From an uncultured Acidobacteriota bacterium (GTDB lineage Bacteria; Acidobacteriota; Vicinamibacteria; Vicinamibacterales; SCN-69-37), in the NCBI GenBank assembly GCA_937880585.1, contig CALFMR010000387.1:1-5491 (forward strand): a DNA stretch of 5,491 bases. Reading direction: 5' to 3'. Below are positions 1 through 5,488 of this stretch, piece by piece (within the stretch, counting starts at the first letter, position 1; the number at the start of each line of letters is the position of its first letter). The notes below the pieces were generated by a model, which was not told the origin of the DNA, made no database searches, and was given only the letters and a program-made list of their open reading frames with translations. The position numbers and the translations under genes were made by a program.

Positions 1-284
1 TTCGCGGGAAAGAGATGTGACTGCAGGACGTCGGGCTGCTCCTGACGCAGCAGCCGCACCAGGGCCGCAATCCTGCGGGCAGCCCCGAGCGGGCGCGCAC
101 CGCCGAGCACGTCGTGATCGAGCGCGAGATGACGGACGCCGGCCGCGTCGAGCGCGTCCGCGAGGCCGCCTTCACCCGGACTGATGACGGCCGTGACGTC
201 GTGTCCGCGCGCCTGCAGCTCGCGCAGCATCTCGACGAGCCACGGTGCGCCACGCGGCGTGCCGCACAGGTGCAGAAGACGCAC
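1..284 (-). CDS. Glycosyltransferase family 4-like protein, N-terminal part (runs off left edge)
   Basis: The first 94 residues of a protein that continues beyond position 1. The start is a GTG at 284-282, chosen because the product then opens with the classic hydrophobic first strand of a GT-B glycosyltransferase (MRLLHLCGTPRG, with the Gly-rich turn at residues 8-12). Next comes a helix ending in an ARGHDVTAV-type motif (residues 25-33), the acceptor-side strand/helix pattern of Glyco_transf_4 domains. Residues 83-92 (QPDVLQSHLF) match the usual 'PDVVHAHxF' element. By family, such enzymes transfer a sugar from a nucleotide-sugar donor to a lipid, polysaccharide or other acceptor at the cytoplasmic face of the membrane. 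The donor-binding C-terminal half is outside the window, so substrate and exact GT family cannot be stated. It starts 2 nt after the cyclase stop, with no obvious Shine-Dalgarno sequence, which suggests translational coupling. The fold call is fairly sure, the specificity unknown. Confidence 0.8.
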   Translation of the reverse strand, partial: MRLLHLCGTPRGAPWLVEMLRELQARGHDVTAVISPGEGGLADALDAAGVRHLALDHDVLGGARPLGAARRIAALVRLLRQEQPDVLQSHLFPA

Positions 285-286
285 GT

Positions 287-1096
287 CTACGGCACGATCG
301 CGAACGCGCGCGCGGGAAAGCCCAGACCGTCCTGCACCTTCGGCCAGGTGACGACGATGAGCGCGCCGGTTGGTGGCACCTGATCCAGATTGGCCATGGC
401 TTCGATCTGATAGTGACCGTGCGTCAGGATGTAGGTCTCGGACACCAGCGCCGGCGTCGTGTCCGTGTCGAGCGACTCGTGTCCGGTCGCCACGACGCCG
501 CGCTGCTCGTAGAGCACCTTCAACGTCTCGAGCGACCACGCGGGAAAGGGATTCCGCGCGAAGCGCGCCGGGTCGCGGTCCCAGTCCTTGGACATGTCCG
601 TTCGCAGCGCGACGAACGATCCGCTGGGCACGCGGCCGTGAACGCGCTCCCACGCCGCGAGGTCCGCGGCTGAAAACGCATGGTTCGGATCGCGTGCGAA
701 GTACGGCGTGTCGTCGAGGACAACGAGCGGCAGGATCATCTGGCTGAGAGGAATCTCATCGAGCGCCGCGCCATCGGCGGCGAAGTGCGCGGGCGGATCG
801 ACGTGCGTGCCGTACTGGCCGACAAGCGTGTACGACGTCGCGTGGAAGCCATCGCGCGCGATCGTGTACGGCCGTTGTGTGGCTGGATCCGCGGCGGGCG
901 TGAACGTCGCGTGGCCGAAGCCGGACCACACTGGCGTCTTCGGACCGAACGTGTGCGTCAGGTCGACGAAGCGTTTGCTCGCGATGATGCGGTAAGCGTG
1001 CGCGAGATCGTCTTGCGCGCGGGCCGGGCGTGCGTGGCCGGCGAACGCGACGACGACCGCCAGCGCGGCACTTCCCACCGATCGAGCACTGAACAT
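287..1096 (-). CDS. Secreted cyclase-family hydrolase (kynurenine formamidase-like fold, PF04199 type)
   Basis: A 269-residue protein. The ATG at 1096 is preceded by GAGAGG five bases upstream and begins a convincing signal peptide: a short basic start, a hydrophobic stretch at residues 7-20, and an ARA|Q cleavage site after residue 27. The product is therefore probably exported. The mature part has family landmarks: VDLTHTF at 44-50, the metal-binding segment GTHVDPPAH at 96-104, GHESLDTD at 205-212, and the C-terminal HYQIEAMANLDQVP at 228-241, containing the candidate catalytic/metal His228 and Glu232. Relatives (KynB, isatin hydrolase and uncharacterised cyclases) are metal-dependent hydrolases of amides or lactones. 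In the usual HxGTHxDxPxH signature the first His is Gln94 here, probably a subgroup trait. The substrate cannot be inferred. It is followed 2 nt later by a glycosyltransferase gene, so the two are likely cotranscribed. An upstream in-frame ATG at 1312 is rejected because it would bury the signal peptide. Confidence 0.9.
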   Translation of the reverse strand: MFSARSVGSAALAVVVAFAGHARPARAQDDLAHAYRIIASKRFVDLTHTFGPKTPVWSGFGHATFTPAADPATQRPYTIARDGFHATSYTLVGQYGTHVDPPAHFAADGAALDEIPLSQMILPLVVLDDTPYFARDPNHAFSAADLAAWERVHGRVPSGSFVALRTDMSKDWDRDPARFARNPFPAWSLETLKVLYEQRGVVATGHESLDTDTTPALVSETYILTHGHYQIEAMANLDQVPPTGALIVVTWPKVQDGLGFPARAFAIVP

Positions 1097-1107
1097 GAGA
1101 GCCTCTC
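1097..1107 (-). promoter_or_regulatory. Shine-Dalgarno of the cyclase gene, inside a short palindrome
   Basis: On the minus strand GAGAGG (1107-1102) sits five bases before the ATG at 1096, fixing that start. The 11 bases GAGAGGCTCTC form a palindrome of 5-bp arms around one base and abut the start codon. In RNA a 4-bp stem with a three-base loop could partly hide the ribosome site. Such short palindromes also arise by chance. Confidence 0.55.
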
Positions 1108-1301
1108 GCGCCAGCCGATCGACGGATCGCGCCGGCCTCGAGCGGCATCTTACCGCCGGCACGGAGCCGGAGGGCCCGTGAGCGATGACACGGGCGCGAG
1201 CGGCGTGCTGGCGGTATTCTCTGGGCGACAGGACCAACCGAGCGCCTGGCGCCCGATTCGCGCCCAGACGCTTCCGCACGGCGGCCACGATGCCGCCGGG
1301 C

Positions 1302-1308
1302 AGGAGGG
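1302..1308 (+). promoter_or_regulatory. Strong Shine-Dalgarno for the GlsB-family gene
   Basis: AGGAGGG lies eight bases before the ATG at 1317. It is the strongest ribosome-binding site in the window and selects this start over the in-frame ATG at 1185, which would add 44 residues with no membrane-protein character. Confidence 0.85.
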
Positions 1309-1316
1309 ACACACGT

Positions 1317-1562
1317 ATGGGTCTGCTTTACTGGATTGTCGTGGGGCTCATCGCCGGATGGCTGGCGGGCCTCGTCATGAAGGGCGGCGGGTACGGCATC
1401 GTGGTCGACATCATCCTGGGCATCCTGGGAGGCGTCCTCGGCGGCTGGATCTTCGGCATGCTCGGCATCGGCGCGGGTGGCGGAATGATCGGATCGATCA
1501 TCGTCGCCTTCGTCGGCGCCGTCATCCTGGTCTGGATCACGCGCCTGCTCAAACGGGCCTGA
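1317..1562 (+). CDS. GlsB/YeaQ/YmgE-family small membrane protein (transglycosylase-associated protein family)
   Basis: An 81-residue, very hydrophobic, Gly-rich protein that begins MGLLYWIVVGLIAGWLAG, the hallmark opening of the PF04226 family. Three membrane helices are visible, at about residues 3-21, 28-49 and 56-76. Gly-rich turns join them (GGG at 23-25 and 54-56), and the C-terminus is basic (RLLKR at 76-80). The length matches E. coli YeaQ (about 82 residues), so the gene looks complete. Family members sit in the cytoplasmic membrane and are often general-stress or envelope-stress induced. Their molecular role is not established, and the name 'transglycosylase-associated' rests on genome context rather than activity. 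It stands alone, divergent from the cyclase gene and convergent with uup, and a strong hairpin begins 11 bases after its stop. The family call is secure; function is open. Confidence 0.93.
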   Translation: MGLLYWIVVGLIAGWLAGLVMKGGGYGIVVDIILGILGGVLGGWIFGMLGIGAGGGMIGSIIVAFVGAVILVWITRLLKRA

Positions 1563-1572
1563 CGGCCCGCGC

Positions 1573-1611
1573 GCCGGTCCGCCGCCGCAGTCCGTACGGC
1601 GGTGGACCGGC
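1573..1611 (+). terminator. 15-bp hairpin directly after the GlsB-family gene
   Basis: Arms 1573-1587 and 1597-1611 pair over 15 positions, with a single G-U wobble (1581 with 1603) and a nine-base loop. The stem is almost all G-C and starts 11 bases after the stop codon, the right place for a transcript end. No run of T follows, only a mildly T-containing stretch, so it may be a non-canonical terminator or an RNA 3'-end stabiliser rather than a textbook intrinsic terminator. Confidence 0.55.
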
Positions 1612-1690
1612 ACGTTCTCCGATGTCCTCACGACCGTCTCTCGAGCGCCCAGGAGAATCCGCAGAGCCAGGGTGCTTGCGATTGGTGGAG

Positions 1691-1710
1691 CCTGGGTCTT
1701 CAGACCCAGG
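1691..1710 (-). terminator. Perfect short hairpin 20 bases after the uup stop
   Basis: CCTGGGTC at 1691-1698 and GACCCAGG at 1703-1710 pair perfectly around the four-base loop TTCA. The site lies 19 bases beyond the uup stop codon, in the gap shared with the convergent GlsB-family gene, so it could end uup transcripts or act on both strands. No T-tract is present on either strand. A dispersed palindromic (REP-like) element is an alternative reading. Confidence 0.4.
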
Positions 1711-1729
1711 GTGATCGCATGTGACGCCG

Positions 1730-3634
1730 TCAGCCGCCTCGCGAGTCCAGTTCGTCCCAGCGCCGATAGACGGCGTCGAGCTCGGCGCGGATGACCTCGA
1801 GCCGCTCGACGACCTCGGTGATCGTCGCCGCGGGCTGCAGATAGAACTCGGCCAGCGCCATGCGGGCCTCGAGGTCGGCCTGCTCGGTTTCGAGGGCTTC
1901 GATGCGCGCGGGCAGCTCGTCGAACTCGCGCCGTTCCTTGTAGGAGAGCTTCTGCGGACGCGGCGTCCGGCTTGACGCGACGGGTTCCGTGGCCGCACTC
2001 ACCCGATCGGCATCTGCCGCGCGCGTCGCGACAGCCGCCGCGCTGCGCTGCCGCAGCCAGTCGTCGTAGTCGCCGACGTACTCCTCGACGCGGCCGTCAC
2101 CCTCGAACGCCAGCGTGCTCGTCACGACATTGTTGAGGAATCGGCGGTCGTGGCTGACGATGAGGAGCGTGCCGGAAAAGTCGACGAGCTGCGCTTCGAG
2201 GAGCTCGAGCGTTTCGATGTCGAGATCGTTGGTCGGCTCGTCGAGGATGAGCACGTTCGCGGGCCGCGTGAAGAGCCGCGCGAGCAGCAGGCGCGCACGC
2301 TCACCACCCGACAGCGCCTTGACCGGCGACCGGGCGCGTTCGGGCGGAAAGAGAAAGTCCTCGAGATAGCCGTAGACGTGACGCGACGAGCCGCCGACCG
2401 TCACCATGTCGTTGCCATCGGCGACCGTGTCGACGACGGTGCGCTCGGGGTCGAGCTGTTCGCGCTGCTGATCGAAATACGCGATCTGGACGTTCGTGCC
2501 GTGTGAGATCTCTCCGCTGTCGGGCGGCACTTCTCCCACCAGCAAGCGCAACAGCGTCGTCTTGCCCGCGCCGTTGGGGCCGATGAGACCGACGCGATCG
2601 CCGCGGAGAATCCGCGTCGAGAAGTCGCGCACCACCGTCTTGCCCTCGTACGCCTTCGTCACGTGGTCCGCGTCGAACACCATCTGCCCCGAACGATCGG
2701 CGACGTCGATCTGTAGACGCGCCGTGCCGTCCTGCGTACGCCTGGCCGCGCGTGCCTCGCGCATCGCCATGAGCGCGCGCACACGTCCTTCGTCGCGCGT
2801 CCGGCGCGCCTTCACGCCCCGGCGCAGCCACGCTTCTTCCTGCGCGAGACGCTTGTCGAACTTCTCGGCCGCAAGCGCCTCGTTGGCGAGCCAGGCCTCC
2901 TTCTTCGCGACGAAGGTCGGATAGTCGCCGGGCCAGGACGTGAGATGGCCGCGGTCGAGCTCAATGACGCGCGTCGCCAGCCGATCGAGGAACGCGCGGT
3001 CATGCGTGACGAACACGAGCGCGCCGGTGTACTCCATCAAGAACGACTCGAGCCATTCGATGGCTTCGACGTCGAGATGATTGGTCGGCTCGTCGAGCAG
3101 GAGCAGCGTCGGCTCGGCGACGAGCGCGCGCGCGAGCAGTACACGTCGGCGCCATCCGCCGGACAACGTGTCGACCGGCGCATCGGCCGCGAGATTCAGC
3201 CGCGACAGGACGAGCTCGACGCGCTGCTCGACGCGCCAGCCGTCGCGTTCTTCCAGTTCGTGTTGGTAGCGCCCCAACGCGTCGAGCGTCTCGGGCGTGC
3301 CGCGTTCGGCGACGTCGACGGCCGCGTGGTGGTAGGCCGTGACGACATCGCGCAGATCGCCGAGGCCGCCGGCGACGACGTCGAAGACGGAATCGGAGGT
3401 CGAAAGCGCGGCGTCCTGGACGAGCCGCGCCGCGCGCAGCCGAGGCTCACGCCAAGTCGTGCCAGCGTCGGGCTCGAGCTCGCCTGACAGGATTTGTAAG
3501 AGCGTCGACTTGCCCGTCCCGTTGCGGCCGATGAGCGCGACACGCTCGCCCGCCTCGACGACGAGCTGCACGTCGTCGAGAAGCGGCAGGTGGCCGAAAG
3601 CATGCGACACCGAGTCGAGCGTGAGAACGGGCAT
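1730..3634 (-). CDS. uup: ABC-F family ATPase Uup
   Basis: A 634-residue soluble protein with two ABC domains and no membrane segments, near the 635 residues of E. coli Uup. Domain 1 has Walker A GRNGTGKST at 36-44, signature LSGGW at 157-161, Walker B LLLLDE ending at Glu182 and switch His211. Domain 2 has Walker A GPNGAGKTT at 352-360, signature LSGGE at 441-445, Walker B ending at Glu466 and His495. Both catalytic glutamates are present, so two active sites are expected. The inter-domain segment EEAWLRRGVKARRTRDEGR (266-284) is diagnostic for Uup rather than other ABC-F proteins. A charged low-complexity spacer (about 530-560) precedes the C-terminal coiled coil (about 563-625), which binds DNA in studied Uup. 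Family work links Uup to ribosome-associated ATPase activity and to suppression of precise transposon excision through branched DNA intermediates. The start at 3634 gives the usual MPxLxLxxVS opening, although no Shine-Dalgarno is visible. It lies 128 bp downstream of rhlE on the same strand. Confidence 0.95.
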   Translation of the reverse strand: MPVLTLDSVSHAFGHLPLLDDVQLVVEAGERVALIGRNGTGKSTLLQILSGELEPDAGTTWREPRLRAARLVQDAALSTSDSVFDVVAGGLGDLRDVVTAYHHAAVDVAERGTPETLDALGRYQHELEERDGWRVEQRVELVLSRLNLAADAPVDTLSGGWRRRVLLARALVAEPTLLLLDEPTNHLDVEAIEWLESFLMEYTGALVFVTHDRAFLDRLATRVIELDRGHLTSWPGDYPTFVAKKEAWLANEALAAEKFDKRLAQEEAWLRRGVKARRTRDEGRVRALMAMREARAARRTQDGTARLQIDVADRSGQMVFDADHVTKAYEGKTVVRDFSTRILRGDRVGLIGPNGAGKTTLLRLLVGEVPPDSGEISHGTNVQIAYFDQQREQLDPERTVVDTVADGNDMVTVGGSSRHVYGYLEDFLFPPERARSPVKALSGGERARLLLARLFTRPANVLILDEPTNDLDIETLELLEAQLVDFSGTLLIVSHDRRFLNNVVTSTLAFEGDGRVEEYVGDYDDWLRQRSAAAVATRAADADRVSAATEPVASSRTPRPQKLSYKERREFDELPARIEALETEQADLEARMALAEFYLQPAATITEVVERLEVIRAELDAVYRRWDELDSRGG

Positions 3635-3693
3635 GTCAATGCGGGAACGCGCGTCGCCGTGGCGATCAGCCGAATCACGCGGGCGTGCGTTTC

Positions 3694-3715
3694 AAGAACG
3701 ATGCGCCGAAGGCGC
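3694..3715 (-). terminator. Candidate terminator after rhlE
   Basis: On the minus strand GCGCC-TTC-GGCGC (3715-3703) forms a tight all-G-C five-bp hairpin, followed by the T-rich ATCGTTCTT (3702-3694). It lies about 47 bases after the rhlE stop and just past the heptad repeat. The stem is short, so partial termination or read-through into uup is possible. Confidence 0.4.
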
Positions 3716-3720
3716 CCCCT

Positions 3721-3755
3721 CAACTTCTGGCTTCCGGCTTCGAACTTCTAACTTG
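3721..3755 (-). repeat. 35-bp element of five GAAG heptads (left copy)
   Basis: Read on the minus strand, five consecutive 7-bp units start at 3755, 3748, 3741, 3734 and 3727. Four start with GAAG and the first with CAAG; the fifth base of the units runs T, T, C, C, T. The element begins seven bases after the rhlE stop codon (3765-3763) and ends next to the candidate terminator. It matches the right copy at 5386-5420 at 29 of 35 positions, unit by unit, but in the opposite orientation; flanks do not match. It differs in base composition from the surrounding coding DNA. Function unknown. Confidence 0.8.
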
Positions 3756-3762
3756 TCGCGCG

Positions 3763-5286
3763 TCACCGTCCTCGCCGCGGCCGGAACGACCACTTGCGGC
3801 CGCTCCCCGGCTGGCGCGGCCGGTCGCCGGACGGTCCTTGCGCGTTGCCGCCGCCCGATCCGCCGCGATCCGCGCCGGGCCCTCGCGAGTCGCCATGTGG
3901 ACCACCCGCCGACGAGGATGAACCCGATCCCCGTCCACCGCCGAACGACGATCCACGATAGCCGCCAGGCGCCGGGCGTCCGCCGCGGCCATGAGGCGCG
4001 CCGCCAGGTCCGCCGAAGCCCCGGCCCCGTGCCGATGCCGCGCCTCCACCCATGCCCTGTCGCTGCCGCTTCGCCTCCGCCCGCGCGCGTTCCTGCGCCT
4101 TGCGGGCGCGGATCTCGGCGATGCGCTCGGCGATCGGAATCTCGAGCCGCGCGGCCGGCTTCGCGTGGTAGTCGAAGTCCGGCACGGTCACCTGTGGCAA
4201 CTTCCGTCCGACGGCGCGTTCAATCGCGGCCATCGGTCCGCGCTCGTCAGGCGCCATGAACGTGAAGGCTTCGCCCGTTGCTTCGGCGCGGCCCGTGCGT
4301 CCGACGCGGTGGATGTAGTCCTCGGGCACGAGCGGCACGTCGAAGTTGACGACGTGTCCGAGCGCGTCGACGTCGATGCCGCGGGCCGCGATGTCGGTCG
4401 CCACGAGGACCGGACACGTGCCGGCCTTGAACGCCTGCAGTGCGAGGGTTCGCTGCGCCTGCGATCGGTTGCCGTGGATGCGCTGCGCCTTGACGCCGTC
4501 GCGTACGAGCGCGTCGGCGAGCCGGTTCGCGCGGTGCTTCGTGCGCGTGAAGACGAGCGCCTGACGGATGTCGCCGCGGCGCAGGAGCGCGAGGAGCAGC
4601 GCGGATTTCAACTCCTGCGGCACGGGATAGACCGCCTGCGTGATGCCGGCCGGCGTCACCGACGTGCGTTCACGATTCACGCTCGCCGGGTCGCGCAGCA
4701 TCTCGGTCGCCAGCGCCCGGATCGGCGGCGGCATCGTCGCGCTGAAGAAGAGCGTCTGGCGGCGCGCCGGGACGTGCTTGAGGATCTTGCGGATCTCCGG
4801 GAGGAAGCCCATGTCGAGCATGCGATCCGCTTCGTCGAGCACGAGGTACTGGATGCGGTCGAGCTTCGCGTAACCGTGCCGCAGGTGATCGAGCAGGCGG
4901 CCGGGCGTCGCGATGATCACGTCCACCTGGCTGCGGAACGCATGTTCCTGCGGCGCGGGACTGACGCCGCCGAAGATGGCCGCGCCCGTCAGACGCGTGT
5001 GGACGGCGAGCACGCGCATGTCCTCGAGGATCTGCGCGGCCAGCTCGCGCGTGGGCGCGAGGATGAGCGCGCCCGAAGCGCCGCGCGGCTTGCCGATGAG
5101 GCCGTGCAGGACGGGCAGGAGAAACGCGGCCGTCTTGCCGCTGCCCGTCTGGGCGCAGGCGAGCAGGTCGCGGCCTTCGAGGGCGAGCGGGATGCTGTCC
5201 GCCTGAATCGGCGTGGGCCGGACGAAGCCCATTTCCTTGGTGGCGCGGAGCAGATCGGGATGGAGCGCGAGCGTCGAGAATGACAA
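3763..5286 (-). CDS. rhlE: DEAD-box RNA helicase, RhlE type, with Gly/Arg-rich tail
   Basis: An ATP-dependent RNA helicase of the cytoplasm, in families like this tied to ribosome assembly and RNA turnover, often in the cold. All core motifs are intact (507-residue numbering): Phe3 and RPTPIQ 23-28 (Q motif), AQTGSGKT 45-52 (I), PTRELA 78-83 (Ia), TPGR 127-130 (Ib), DEAD 151-154 (II), SAT 182-184 (III), LVFTRTK 244-250 (IV), ATDIAARGID 296-305 (V), HRVGRTGR 326-333 (VI). A basic helix (about 385-410) leads into a disordered tail (411-507) with 36 Gly and 15 Arg in 97 residues, ending in RRGR; such tails usually bind RNA loosely. The start is uncertain. I prefer TTG at 5286 because relatives open with (M)SFSTL and the DNA from the ATG at 5376 to there has non-coding-like third positions (15 of 30 G/C against 25 of 30 after). 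Using the ATG gives 537 residues. RhlE is the best subgroup call, but other DEAD-box subgroups are not fully excluded. Confidence 0.93.
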   Translation of the reverse strand: MSFSTLALHPDLLRATKEMGFVRPTPIQADSIPLALEGRDLLACAQTGSGKTAAFLLPVLHGLIGKPRGASGALILAPTRELAAQILEDMRVLAVHTRLTGAAIFGGVSPAPQEHAFRSQVDVIIATPGRLLDHLRHGYAKLDRIQYLVLDEADRMLDMGFLPEIRKILKHVPARRQTLFFSATMPPPIRALATEMLRDPASVNRERTSVTPAGITQAVYPVPQELKSALLLALLRRGDIRQALVFTRTKHRANRLADALVRDGVKAQRIHGNRSQAQRTLALQAFKAGTCPVLVATDIAARGIDVDALGHVVNFDVPLVPEDYIHRVGRTGRAEATGEAFTFMAPDERGPMAAIERAVGRKLPQVTVPDFDYHAKPAARLEIPIAERIAEIRARKAQERARAEAKRQRQGMGGGAASARGRGFGGPGGAPHGRGGRPAPGGYRGSSFGGGRGSGSSSSAGGPHGDSRGPGADRGGSGGGNAQGPSGDRPRQPGSGRKWSFRPRRGR

Positions 5287-5385
5287 AGGTGTTCCGAGTG
5301 AAAGGTCAGGCGCGAGAGGCCAGGCGCCGGAGGGTTCGAGAGCTGGTTCGTTCAGTGGCCAGTCTGATTGTCTCATGAGCCGGTG

Positions 5386-5420
5386 GAAGTCAGAAGTGTG
5401 AAGCCAGAAGCCAGAAGTGG
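5386..5420 (+). repeat. 35-bp element of five GAAG heptads (right copy, inverted)
   Basis: On the plus strand, five perfect-length 7-bp units begin at 5386, 5393, 5400, 5407 and 5414, every one starting GAAG. The fifth bases run T, T, C, C, T, the same order as in the left copy. Units three and four are identical to each other (GAAGCCA). The element sits ten bases before the ATG at 5376, or 100 bases before the preferred TTG at 5286. It would be transcribed as its complement in the rhlE leader if the promoter lies further right. Confidence 0.82.
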
Positions 5421-5479
5421 GTTCGTCCGCACTTGACAGGCGGCTCCCGGTGGCCGATGCTTCGGGATGGCTGCTTAGA

Positions 5480-5488
5480 AAAATAGCA
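5480..5488 (-). promoter_or_regulatory. Possible extended -10 promoter for rhlE
   Basis: On the minus strand TGC-TATTTT matches the extended -10 pattern TGNTATAAT (TG present, four of six hexamer bases), within the only clearly A/T-rich patch of the window (about 5476-5490). The -35 region would lie outside the window. If used, transcription would begin near 5473 and give a leader of roughly 100 to 190 bases containing the right heptad element. It is weak evidence from a single hexamer. Confidence 0.3.

Larger units (their letters stand above)
1097..1316. other. Divergent intergenic region between the cyclase gene and the GlsB-family gene
   Basis: A 220-bp gene-free stretch that must hold promoters for both directions unless one gene is driven from elsewhere. 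No good sigma70 pair stands out. Weak -10-like hexamers are TATTCT at 1215-1220 on the plus strand (four of six consensus bases) and TAAGAT at 1152-1147 on the minus strand (four of six), neither with a convincing -35. An inverted repeat, CTGGGCG at 1221-1227 and CGCCCAG at 1261-1267, lies downstream of the plus-strand candidate and would fall in the leader of the small membrane-protein mRNA. I see no small reading frame with family character here. Confidence 0.5.

Noticed and set aside
1097..1312. Upstream ATG at 1312 as the cyclase start
   Set aside because: The added 72 residues are Arg/Pro-rich, overlap the divergent control region, and would place the clear signal peptide internally. The ATG at 1096 has its own Shine-Dalgarno.
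680..1714. A 344-codon plus-strand frame across the cyclase gene, the intergenic region and the GlsB-family gene
   Set aside because: It overlaps two well-supported genes in other frames and has low-complexity Arg/His-rich sequence with no recognisable domain.
3690..3695. TTGAAA (minus strand) as the -35 of a separate uup promoter
   Set aside because: No acceptable -10 lies 15 to 19 bases downstream, so a dedicated uup promoter is not supported from sequence alone.
3991..5283. A 430-codon open frame on the plus strand opposite rhlE
   Set aside because: It is the mirror of the helicase gene, rich in Arg/Ala/Asp/Glu with no domain pattern. Long antisense frames are expected in GC-rich genes, and the opposite strand carries every DEAD-box motif.
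3721..5420. rhlE as cargo of a mobile element bounded by the inverted heptad copies
   Set aside because: There is no transposase, no visible target duplication and no change in codon style inside. RhlE is a usual chromosomal gene.
5386..5420. CRISPR-like repeat array
   Set aside because: The units are 7 bp, directly adjacent and without spacers, which is a short tandem repeat and not a CRISPR.
5433..5461. Plus-strand promoter with TTGACA at 5433-5438
   Set aside because: The -35 match is perfect, but the hexamer 17 bases on (GATGCT) matches only three of six -10 bases and no gene downstream is visible before the window ends.
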